Positions 41,304 to 48,860 of a stretch of 64,000 bases of DNA are shown here, one piece after another (position 1 is the stretch's first letter; each line of letters begins with the position of its first letter). The notes beneath the pieces are model-generated. The model was not told the origin of the DNA. It was given only the letters and a program-made list of their open reading frames with translations, and did no database searches. The DNA lies in NCBI RefSeq assembly GCF_001083785.1, contig NZ_LAVL01000023.1, positions 23,292 to 87,291 on the forward strand, written 5' to 3'. The translations under genes were made by a program, and so were the position numbers. Source of the stretch: Nonomuraea sp. SBT364. GTDB taxonomy: Bacteria; Actinomycetota; Actinomycetes; Streptosporangiales; Streptosporangiaceae.

Positions 41304-41884
41304 CAGGCCCGGAACCAGCCGCGCCGCCGGCACGACGACCCAGAGCCGGAACTCGAATCCGAGTCCCCCACGTCCGGCAGCGGTCGGCCCGACCTTCTCG
41401 GCTTCGCCGCGACCGCGCGCAATCGCACATCACGCTCATCAAACCGGTACCGCCCGTCCAGCCCGCACGCCTGCACGAGGGTGGCGGCGGCCAGATGCAC
41501 CTGCCGCGCCCGATACAAGCGGGCCGACCGCGGACCGGACGTCTCCCTGAACTCTCGGGCGGCGGTGCGGGCGTTCTCGATGAGGACGCCGACGTACGGC
41601 GCGCCGCTGCCCGCCGCCGCGTCGAGCGAGTCCAGCCACGGAAGCGCGGCCCGGCCGGGGGCGAACCCGCGCCGGGCATGCCGCTCCACCCCGTCGAGGA
41701 ACGCGGCCACGCCGTCCTGTTTGCACGCCTCCGGGTCGGTCGCGGCCGCAGTGCCGGTCGCCGCGGCGTACGGCCGCGACGCGGCAGGGCTGCCGGTGGA
41801 GCCGCCGGCGCAGTTGTAGGCGAGGGCGGCCAGGATGGCGGCCGCGGTGGCGAAGGCGGCCCGGCGGCGGGTTCGGCGGCGCAT
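41300..41884 (-). CDS. Membrane-anchored or exported protein of unknown function (194 aa)
   Basis: A basic start (RRRTRRR) and hydrophobic segment (AAFATAAAILAALAYNCAG) suggest a signal anchor; the following Cys lacks a standard lipobox because Asn precedes it. The body is helical with two more Cys (EACKQDG and VQACG) that could pair outside the cell. The C terminus is Ser/Gly/Arg-rich. GTG/ATG codons further upstream exist; ATG 41884 gives the cleanest signal. No family is recognised. Confidence 0.5.
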   Translation of the reverse strand: MRRRTRRRAAFATAAAILAALAYNCAGGSTGSPAASRPYAAATGTAAATDPEACKQDGVAAFLDGVERHARRGFAPGRAALPWLDSLDAAAGSGAPYVGVLIENARTAAREFRETSGPRSARLYRARQVHLAAATLVQACGLDGRYRFDERDVRLRAVAAKPRRSGRPLPDVGDSDSSSGSGSSCRRRGWFRAC

Positions 41885-42083
41885 CAAGGCTCCGGTGTGG
41901 GCGGTGTGTCGCGGACGGTTGACGGCCTGTAGGACGCTCCGCCGCCGCCCCCGGTTCGCCGACCGTCCGGGTTCTTTACGCGGGGTGACCCGACCGCCCG
42001 TGACGTGGGGGACACGCACTGACGGTCGGGTCCCGATCACCCTACGTTGCCCGGTTTGATCTCGTCTACCTCGTAGGCAACGT

Positions 42084-42097
42084 GGGCGACGTCGCCC
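42084..42097. promoter_or_regulatory. Palindromic operator upstream of the GntR gene
   Basis: GGGCGACGTCGCCC is a perfect 14-bp palindrome 40 bp before the GntR start. GntR-type regulators such as KorSA usually repress their own promoter through such sites. Confidence 0.5.
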
Positions 42098-42136
42098 ATA
42101 TGCACTACAGGTGGGACGTAGTTAACGTCTGCGATC

Positions 42137-42394
42137 ATGACCGTTGATCGTTTCGACCCGACTCCGATATACCGCCAGCTCGCAGACATCGTCATCGCGA
42201 TGATTCGGGCCGGCGAGTTGGAGCCGCGCGATCCGATCCCGTCGGAGGCGCAGATGGTGCGGGAGCACGGGGTGGCCCGGGATACGGCGCGGGCGGCGGT
42301 CGCCTATCTCCGGGAGGAGGGCTGGGTGTTCACGCTCCCCCAGCGCGGCACCTACGTCTCCCCGCGCGGCAAGTGGCCCACCGGCGGCCGGTGA
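42137..42394 (+). CDS. Minimal GntR-family regulator (85 aa, KorSA/KorA-like)
   Basis: It is almost only the GntR winged helix (PIYRQLADIVIAMIRAGELEP ... IPSEAQMVREHGVARDTARA ... LPQRGTYV). No effector domain follows. In pSAM2 and Streptomyces plasmids GntR repressors (KorSA, KorA, TraR) control transfer and replication genes; the short form here may bind constitutively. The XTACG-type palindrome upstream suggests autoregulation. Confidence 0.75.
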   Translation: MTVDRFDPTPIYRQLADIVIAMIRAGELEPRDPIPSEAQMVREHGVARDTARAAVAYLREEGWVFTLPQRGTYVSPRGKWPTGGR

Positions 42395-42426
42395 GCACCC
42401 CCGGCCAATCAACTCCCCCAAAGCCA

Positions 42427-42438
42427 TTGTGTACACAA
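42427..42438. promoter_or_regulatory. Phd/YefM-type operator TTGTGTACACAA
   Basis: This perfect 12-bp palindrome has a central TGTACA, the core known for YefM-YoeB operators, and lies 18 bp before the antitoxin ATG. A half copy (CTGTGTACT) follows at 42444-42452. Confidence 0.65.
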
Positions 42439-42456
42439 TGCAAACTGTGTACTCTC

Positions 42457-42831
42457 ATGGGTGTGAGCGAAGACGAGATCGGCCTCCGCGAAGGACGCGC
42501 CAAGTTCGGCGACCTGGTCAACCGCGCCGAGTACGCAGGCCAAACCACCTACATCACCCGACACGGCCGCCGCGTCGCCGCCATCGTCCCCATCGACCAG
42601 ATCGCCAAGGAGCAGAGCATGGAGACCATCTCCTTCACCCGCGACAACGACAATCCCGAGTGGGGCACCGACACCATCACCCTCACAGTGGACGGCGACG
42701 AGGTCACCGAGGCTTGGACCGTTGACGGCATCAGCGACAAGAGCACCCAGCGCTTTCCCGGCGGCCATGCCGACACTCATGTGCACGAGCGGCGCATCGA
42801 ACTCGTCAGCGACGGCTACACCGAGCAGTAA
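42457..42831 (+). CDS. Phd/YefM-type antitoxin without a partner toxin (124 aa)
   Basis: Residues 5-55 match the Phd/YefM DNA-binding fold (LREGRAKFGDLVNRAEYAGQ then TYITRHGRRVAAIVPIDQ). The rest (TITLTVDGDEVTEAWTVDGI) is an unfamiliar beta-rich domain instead of the usual short toxin-binding tail. No toxin gene is next to it: a terminator follows at once and the GntR gene precedes it. It may neutralise a host toxin or act only as a repressor. GTG 42463 is an alternative start. Confidence 0.7.
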   Translation: MGVSEDEIGLREGRAKFGDLVNRAEYAGQTTYITRHGRRVAAIVPIDQIAKEQSMETISFTRDNDNPEWGTDTITLTVDGDEVTEAWTVDGISDKSTQRFPGGHADTHVHERRIELVSDGYTEQ

Positions 42832-42842
42832 CCGCAACGGGA

Positions 42843-42872
42843 AAGCCCCGCACTCATCCGAGTGCGGGGCTT
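42843..42872 (+). terminator. Terminator after the antitoxin gene
   Basis: AAGCCCCGCACTC and GAGTGCGGGGCTT form a perfect 13-bp stem with an ATCC loop, 12 bp past the stop. It is the last transcription signal before the element's right end. Confidence 0.85.
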
Positions 42873-43057
42873 CCTGTTGCGCTCCTCCGACCGGCGTCGG
42901 GGGTGACCGGTGGGAGACCGTGGGGAGACCGGCAGTCTCGGACGCCACCGGTCCGGGGCGACAAAACCGACACGCCGCCACCCGGCACCCCCGCCCCGAC
43001 CAGCAGAAACCTTGATCCCCCGACACATCCCGAACAAGCCCGACACAGCCGCCCACA

Positions 43058-43101
43058 GACTTCTAATCCGACGGTCGCAGGTTCGAATCCTGCAGGGCGC
43101 G
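43058..43101 (+). pseudogene. 3' fragment of a tRNA-Arg(TCT) gene, the putative attR of the element
   Basis: The sequence begins inside the anticodon stem, has anticodon loop CTTCTAA (anticodon TCT at 43062-43064), a full T arm GCAGG-TTCGAAT-CCTGC and the 3' acceptor strand AGGGCGC plus discriminator G. The 5' half is absent: nothing upstream can pair with the acceptor strand. This is what an element leaves when it integrates into a tRNA 3' end and displaces it. No intact copy is in the window. Confidence 0.8.
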
Positions 43102-43118
43102 CTTATCCCCAACAGGGA

Positions 43119-43161
43119 AAACCCCCGCCTGACCTGCACTGATGCAGGGCTACGGGGGTTT
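43119..43161 (+). terminator. Terminator of the displaced tRNA gene
   Basis: AAACCCCCG (43119-43127) pairs with CGGGGGTTT (43153-43161), with an inner CCTGCA/TGCAGG stem. Its place, 18 bp after the tRNA fragment, suggests it is the original tRNA terminator and so lies on the chromosomal side. Confidence 0.7.
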
Positions 43162-43431
43162 CGCGTGTCCGGCTGTCCACGGCTGGCTGTGATCGCTCAC
43201 GGGTGGCTCTCCCCAATGCCTGCCCACGATCCCTCACGCCCTCTGATCAGGGTCGCCTTCCCGGAGAACATCGGCGATGCGGCGCCTGGCGGCCTCGCCC
43301 TGGCCTACGACGCGCTCGGCGCACCCGCGTGCGGGCATGGCGCAGATCGTAGGGCGTTTCGCGAGCGGGGGCGCTGCCTCCCTGTCGGTGAGGGCGTTCT
43401 GGCGCGCATTGGGCCAGTTCCCGCACAAGCC

Positions 43432-43590
43432 ATGCGACTCGCACAGATCATCACGAACCTGCATGACCGGATACGCGAAGCCACCGAACGCGGCCGGCTC
43501 GGCGAGGTCGAAGGGCTCATGGTGCTCAAGCGGCCTACCTCTCTGCCCGCCCGGGCAAGGGACCTTTCCCGTGGTTCCTGGATCCGGTGA
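43432..43590 (+). pseudogene. Possible recombinase C-terminal remnant
   Basis: The frame reads AQIITNLHDRIREATERGRL then GEVEGLMVLK, a helical pattern that I associate with the C-terminal tail of some actinomycete recombinases, from memory. It has no start region of its own and breaks off soon after. The rest of the 43162-43608 gap shows no gene. The assignment is weak. Confidence 0.3.
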
Positions 43591-43608
43591 GCTGTGAGGA
43601 GGTGATGC

Positions 43609-44412
43609 TCAAGACCGCAGGCTCGCGACCTCTTCCTGTCGCGCCACCCACACGTGCATCGGGACGTGGTCGGACCACCTACTCCTGCCGTAGTCGACGA
43701 AGCAACCTCGTATGCGGCCGACGCCGGCGAACAGGTAATCAATCTTCCGCTTGCGTGTGACGTAGGTCCAGCGGTTGCGTGGGTCGCATTCGTCGCGGCC
43801 CTTGTAGGCGATGGCGGCATCGCGCGGCACCAGGTTGAGGTCGCCGCCGACTACACCTCGGCCGAGCTTGAACAGCTCACGAAGCTGGGCGTGCCGGTAG
43901 GGCGCGCCCTTCTGCCTGTCGTCGTATTCCGCGCCCGACGAGAAGTGCGAGGTGCAGAACGCCCGGTGAGCCGTGCAGACCGCGTACCTGCGGGCGCTCC
44001 ACGGCGGCGACGTCAACGCATGCACTTCGAAGCGGGCGTCCTGCGCGGCCACGGCCAGCGTGACGCTCTGCACCCCGCGCGGCCTGCCGTTCCAGTCGGG
44101 GTAGCACCGGTACGGCGAGCCGTCCGGGCGCGTGAGCCCGGCGGACTTGACGCTCCACGCCCGGCCGGTGCGGGCCTCCAGCTCGCGCTCCAGGTCGGCA
44201 TCCGCGCCTGTGCAGAACTCCTGGAGGTAGACCACGTCCGCCTTGGTCGCCAACACGGCGACGTGCCAGGCCACCTCGGCGGTTGAGCGGCGGAAGAGCG
44301 GGCAGTTGCTGTTCGTGCCCGCGCAGACGTTCCACGTCATCACGTGGAGTACGGGGGCTTGCAGGAACAGGTTTTGGGATAACAGCCCGGCGATCACGAG
44401 ATGTCTGATCAT
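43609..44412 (-). CDS. Secreted endonuclease/exonuclease/phosphatase-family protein
   Basis: The protein has 267 residues. A signal-like start (MIRHLVIAGLLSQNLFLQAP) leads to VLHVMTWNVCAG, and later motifs are VVYLQEFCTG (metal-binding Glu), VVGGDLNLVPRD and RSRWSDHVPMHVWV (catalytic Asp-His). All are hallmarks of the DNase I/EEP fold. It may be an extracellular nuclease. ATG 44427 is an alternative start. It is the first intact gene beyond the tRNA fragment and is flanked by recombinase scraps, so it may be an island gene. Confidence 0.78.
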   Translation of the reverse strand: MIRHLVIAGLLSQNLFLQAPVLHVMTWNVCAGTNSNCPLFRRSTAEVAWHVAVLATKADVVYLQEFCTGADADLERELEARTGRAWSVKSAGLTRPDGSPYRCYPDWNGRPRGVQSVTLAVAAQDARFEVHALTSPPWSARRYAVCTAHRAFCTSHFSSGAEYDDRQKGAPYRHAQLRELFKLGRGVVGGDLNLVPRDAAIAYKGRDECDPRNRWTYVTRKRKIDYLFAGVGRIRGCFVDYGRSRWSDHVPMHVWVARQEEVASLRS

Positions 44413-44655
44413 CACCGATGATTCCATCACACGTGGGCGGGAGCGTCCTTCAAAATGTGGTTGATGTTCACCCCTCGATGAGCACGGCACCACTCCGGCG
44501 GAGGACGGCCGTGTCCTGCAGTCCCGGTCCAGCAGCGCGGCCCGATTCCGCTCTCACGTGGTTCAAGGACAGCCACTGAAGCCGCAGTAGTCCGGAGAAG
44601 GTAATCGGCCCTGAAGGACCGGGATGAACGGCAGGCCGGGCGAGATCTGGCGTAG

Positions 44656-44796
44656 GTGCGGGTAGTTGGCGACAGTACGGTGTGGGTGGCCGGCGATGAT
44701 CAGGCCGGTGGAGCCGGTCGAGCGGTGGCTGGCTCATCTGAGTTCGGCGGAGCGGTCGCCGGACACGGTCAAGAGCCACGCCCATGGGCGCGGTGT
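44656..44796 (+). pseudogene. N-terminal remnant of a tyrosine integrase, frameshifted
   Basis: One frame reads VRVVGDSTVWVAGDD; after a shift the next reads PVEPVERWLAHLSSAERSPD then TVKSHAHG. Together they fit the start and core-binding (SAM-like) domain of XerC-type integrases, where the usual core is ERS-x-NTV-x-x-YAH. The coding sequence stops at the nhaA remnant. No catalytic domain follows. The upstream stretch from 44413 shows nothing else. Confidence 0.45.
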
Positions 44797-44798
44797 CC

Positions 44799-45659
44799 TC
44801 AGCTGCTGCGAGCGTCGGAGAGCTGGGCGCGCAGGTGCCGGTGGTGGCGGTTGCGGGCGCCCAGCAACAGGGCGGCCAGTACGGCGGAGGCCGCTGAGGC
44901 GGACAGGATGGCGCCCTTGGCGTCGGTGAGGTGCGCCGGGTCGGTATAGGAGAGTTCGGCGATCAACAAGGAAACGGTGAAGCCGACGCCGCCGAGCATT
45001 CCGACGCCGGCGATGTCGGCCCAGCCGAGCTGGGGGTTGAGATGGGCGCTGGTGAAGCGAGCGGCCAGCCACGTGGCGCCGAAGATGCCCACGAGCTTGC
45101 CGCCCACCAGGCCGGCGAGGATGCCCCAGGTTATGGTGCTGGTCCAGAACCCGCCCGCTCCAGACAGTGAGACACCCGCCGACATCAGTGCGAACACCGG
45201 CAGCGCCAGCCCGGAAGAGATCGGCCGCAGGGCCTCCTCGGCCCGGTGTGAGGGGCTGGACCTTTCGCCATCCCGTGCGCTGGTGCGCATGAGCAGGCCC
45301 ATCGCGACTCCGGCGATCGTGGCGTGCACGCCGGAGGCGTGCATCAGCGCCCAGATGACCAGGGCCGGCGGCCCGAACAGCAGCCATCCGGGCACCGCCG
45401 CCCGCACCCGGGCGACAGCCTGGCCGCGCCCGTTCTGCAGGTAACCGAACACGGCCAGACCGGCGGCGGCGAGCCCGAGCGCGGTCAGGGACAGATCATC
45501 GGTATAGGCGACGGCGATCACGATGACCGCGCAGATGTCGTCCACCGTGGCGAGCGTGAGCAGGAACGTGCGCAAGGGCGCGGGCAGGTGCCGGCCGATC
45601 ACCGCGAGGACGGCGACGGCGAAGGCGATGTCGGTGGCCATCGGGATGCCCCATCCGCC
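44799..45659 (-). pseudogene. nhaA: nhaA Na+/H+ antiporter, 5'-truncated
   Basis: The remaining ~286 codons cover the last two thirds of NhaA, from GWGIPMATDIAFAVAVL through LATVDDICAVIVIAV (the Asp pair that binds the ion) to HATIAGVAMGLLM. The first ~100 residues are missing. Upstream the frame is joined to another broken gene at 45660/45661. The conserved Asp residues remain, so the loss looks recent; a shortened product from ATG 45641 could be made but should not transport. Confidence 0.82.
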
Positions 45660-45660
45660 G

Positions 45661-46482
45661 CACGTCAGCGGCCAGCGGCACCACCGCTTTCGCGTCGCAC
45701 GGCCATACCTCGCCGGTCTGCGGATGTCGCGGCACCAGGGCGATGTCCCCTGTCACGGCGGACAGCCCGGGCCCGGCCAGGACGAGGTTGCGTGCCGATG
45801 GGCCTGGAGGGAGCAGATGGTCGAGTGCCTTGCGAAACGCCTCGGCGACCGGTCCGTCAGGGACGACGACCCGCCGGCCGCCGCAGACCGCCAGCAGGTG
45901 TGCCAGTGCCACCGCGACCGACGCCTCCCACCACGGGCTCCACCAGCCGGGCTGCAGAACGGGGGGCGTGCCCGGATACGCCTCTCGCAGTTCCTCCCAG
46001 CCGACCAGCGGGCGGGCCGGGCCTTCGACGCTGACCGGGCGCGCAGCGCGTGGATCCAGCCACACCACCTGCCAGCGTCCGCAGTCGTCAACGCGGGTGG
46101 CCACGGCCAGCCCGCACTTCACGCACGCCAGGTTGGGGCCGTTCCGTTCGTCCAGACCGCAGCAGCAGCCGTCACACCGCTCCCGGACGAGGGCGGTTCC
46201 GCGGACATCCCCAGGCGCGATCCCGACCGCTCCCGGAGCTCCGTACGACAGGGAGTGCACCGGCAGGTACACACCACGCGCTGCCGCCTCTTCCGCGCCC
46301 ACCTCGTCCCAGGTCCGCCACGGCGGTCCAGAAGGCGCAGACCGCACCGCGTAGGTGCCGGGCTCCAGCAGCTCCGGGAGCAGGTCATGGCCGTACTGCT
46401 GGTCGGCGTGGTCGGGAAGCGTGACCCGCGACACCTTCGCAGTGAGAACGGCACCGCACCCCGCACAGGCGAAAACGACCAA
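45661..46482 (-). pseudogene. Zinc-ribbon protein of unknown function, 3'-truncated at a deletion junction
   Basis: The gene starts with TTG at 46482 (VVFACAGCGAVLTAKVSRV) and holds Cys pairs for zinc (CAGCG, later CDGCCCGLDERNGPNLACVKCG). The sequence is normal up to VVPLAADV, then runs out of frame through nhaA DNA and stops at 45496. Similar actinomycete proteins continue past this point, from memory. The deletion removed its 3' end together with the 5' end of nhaA. Confidence 0.65.
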
Positions 46483-46747
46483 GCGCCACTCCCACGACTC
46501 AACCGATCACGCTGCTGCACAATAGAGCTACAGCCGATCCGGGTCACCTCTCCCTGAGGGCTTCGTCTGCTTTCCAGTAGCGTCCGGCGAGCGGGGGTGG
46601 CCGTGGTGAACGCTTGGGCCGGCAGTTGCGGTCCGGGCGGGACGAAGACGCGGTTCGGGCTCTGCGACGCAGGGTAAGGCTGGCACCACCAGGAACCAGG
46701 GTGCCCTCAGCAATGCCGCTCGTTGCGGCTGTATCTAGGGTTTCGGC

Positions 46748-47941
46748 ATGACCTTTTCCCGTGCCACAGTGATCGCCGGGCTCGCCCTGGGCTGCCTTGC
46801 CACCACCTTCCCCGCCGGCGCCTCGGCCGCACAAACCGTGGCACGCGGCGCCGTGGTCTCCTCGACCCAGGTGGAGAAGCTGGACAAGGGTCAGGTCGCC
46901 GAGCGGCTCAGGGCGACCGGCATCGATGCGGCGCAGGTGAAATACGGTGTCAGCGCCTACCGCGTGGTCTATCGCACCATCGACGCCAAGGGCCGGCCCA
47001 CCACCGCCAGCCAGTTGGTCGCCCTGCCCGACAACAGGCGGCGCGGCCTGCGGGTCGTCTCCTGGTTGCACGGCACCACCGTCTACCGGGGTGATGTGGC
47101 CTCGGTGAACGCGAAATCCACCGACCGCGCCTCGGCGCTGCTGTTCGCGGCGTCCGGGCACGCGGTGTCCGCCCCTGACTATCTCGGCCTGGGCACGGGG
47201 CCCGGCCACCACACCTACGGAGACCCGAAGACGACGGTCTCCGCCCCGGTGGACGCCCTGCGCGCGACCCGCGCCTTCACCAGGGACCACAAGCGCCGGC
47301 TCGACTCGCGCGTGCTGGTCAGCGGCTTCTCCCAGGGCGGTCCCGCGGCCATGATGGTGGGGCGCTTCCTGCAGCAGGGTCAGGACCCGTACTTCCGGCT
47401 GGGCGGCCTCGCCCCGATCGCCGGGCCGTTCGACCTGAGTTCTTTCCAGGCCGCCGCGGCTGATGACAAGATTCGGATGTCCTCGCTCTATCTGGCGTAC
47501 TTCGTGATTTCGGCTGACCGTTATACCGACATCTACCGCACGCCGAGCGAGGTCTTCCGTCCCCCGTACGACAAGCAGGCGGAGAAGCTCTTCGACGGTA
47601 ACCACCAGGCGGCGGAGATCGCCCAGGCGCTGCCGCCGACGTCGGAGAAGTTGTTCACCGCGAAGTTCCTGGACAGGGTGCGCAAGCCGACCGGCGAACT
47701 GAAGCAGCTGCTGACCGCGCTCGACTCCACCTGCGACTGGAAGCCGGACGTTCCGGTCCGCCTGCATCACGCCAAGGGCGACAAGGACGTCGCGTACGAC
47801 AACGCGCTTCACTGCCGGCGTCAGCTGCGTTCCCTCGGCGCCACGCAGACCCTCACCGACGCGGGCGACGTGGATCACAACCAGACCGTCCGCGAGGCGC
47901 TGCCACTGGTCGTCGCCGGTTTCACGGACAGCCGGGCCTGA
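46748..47941 (+). CDS. Secreted lipase / alpha-beta hydrolase (LIP family-like)
   Basis: The protein has 397 residues. The signal peptide is TFSRATVIAGLALGCLATTF through ASA. The hydrolase has the oxyanion stretch VSWLHGTTVYRGD, nucleophile in SGFSQGGPAAMMVGRF, Asp in HAKGDKDVAYDNA and His in GDVDHNQTV. The family includes fungal and actinomycete secretory lipases. No ribosome-binding site is visible; the 265-bp gap before it shows no gene. Confidence 0.82.
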   Translation: MTFSRATVIAGLALGCLATTFPAGASAAQTVARGAVVSSTQVEKLDKGQVAERLRATGIDAAQVKYGVSAYRVVYRTIDAKGRPTTASQLVALPDNRRRGLRVVSWLHGTTVYRGDVASVNAKSTDRASALLFAASGHAVSAPDYLGLGTGPGHHTYGDPKTTVSAPVDALRATRAFTRDHKRRLDSRVLVSGFSQGGPAAMMVGRFLQQGQDPYFRLGGLAPIAGPFDLSSFQAAAADDKIRMSSLYLAYFVISADRYTDIYRTPSEVFRPPYDKQAEKLFDGNHQAAEIAQALPPTSEKLFTAKFLDRVRKPTGELKQLLTALDSTCDWKPDVPVRLHHAKGDKDVAYDNALHCRRQLRSLGATQTLTDAGDVDHNQTVREALPLVVAGFTDSRA

Positions 47942-47985
47942 TCCGCCCGTCATCGGGAACGCCGGTACGGCCGAGTCTCCAAGAG

Positions 47986-48699
47986 ATGGACATGACGAAG
48001 ACCCAGAAAAGCATGATGATCGCGAGCCTGCTCGGGCTCGTGGCGGTGTCGGCCGGGTGCGGCACCGGCGGCTCGCTGACGGAGGACGCCGTGTCGTACG
48101 ACGTCCCGGGCAAGGTGGCGGCGCTGCACGTCGAAGCCGATTCCGGGACCGTCGAAGTGGTCGAGTCGGATCGCCGGGACATCCGCGTGACCGAGCGGCT
48201 GAGCTGGCTCAGGGACAAGCCGAAGGCCCGCCACGAGGTACGCGGAGACACGCTGGAACTGTCGTTCGCCTGTCCCACCACCTGGGGGTGGGGCGCCTTG
48301 GGCGCGTCCTGCGACGTGAGCTACCACATCGAGGTGCCCAGGGGCCTCCGCGTCAAGGCGAGCTCCGACTCGGGGAACCTGACGCTGACGAACCTGTCGG
48401 GCGACTGGGAGGCCACCACCGACTCCGGGGCGATCGAGGCCGGCGGGCTGACGGGCGGGCAGGTCGCCACGGAGACCGGCTCGGGCGATGTGAACCTGGT
48501 CTTCGCCGGGCCGCCCGACCAGGTCACGACCATCACGGATTCGGGCAGGACCGTGATCCAGGTGCCGCAGGGGTCGTACGACATCGTGGCCAGGACGGAC
48601 TCCGGCCGCAAGAACATCAGGCCCGCGAGCGTCCCCTCGGCCCGGCGCACGATCATGCTGTCCAGCGACTCCGGGGACCTGGAGGTCAGGACGCCCTGA
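47986..48699 (+). CDS. Lipoprotein with DUF4097-like beta-helix repeats
   Basis: The protein has 237 residues. The lipobox is LVAVSAGC near residue 24. The body is made of short repeats with SDSG/TDSG turns (VEADSGTVEVV, KASSDSGNLTL, TTDSGAIEAGG, TETGSGDVNLVF, RTDSGRKNIRP, SSDSGDLEV), as in DUF4097 adhesin-like proteins that form a right-handed beta solenoid. It sits on the outer face of the membrane. No partner gene is obvious. Confidence 0.78.
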   Translation: MDMTKTQKSMMIASLLGLVAVSAGCGTGGSLTEDAVSYDVPGKVAALHVEADSGTVEVVESDRRDIRVTERLSWLRDKPKARHEVRGDTLELSFACPTTWGWGALGASCDVSYHIEVPRGLRVKASSDSGNLTLTNLSGDWEATTDSGAIEAGGLTGGQVATETGSGDVNLVFAGPPDQVTTITDSGRTVIQVPQGSYDIVARTDSGRKNIRPASVPSARRTIMLSSDSGDLEVRTP

Positions 48700-48860
48700 C
48701 GGGCGCGCACGTCGCGGTGGGCGGCCTTCGCGGCGGCCGCAGAAAACACCTGCCCTGGGCCGGGTCAAGCCTCGGCTTCGGCGGGCTGGCGTCTCCGGCG
48801 CCGGGTACGAGTGTCCTCGCCCCCGATGACACGTAACACGATCAGTCAGGGGCTGCCGCG

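Noticed and set aside
41003..41932. 309-codon plus-strand frame over the Nudix end and the exported protein
   Set aside because: Crosses several coupled genes and has Arg/Pro-rich shadow composition.
43058..43101. Complete tRNA gene
   Set aside because: Only the anticodon loop, T arm and 3' acceptor strand are present; no 5' half can pair.
44468..44785. Minus-strand frame of 105 codons
   Set aside because: Overlaps the integrase remnant, has Arg/Pro-rich composition and no ribosome-binding site.
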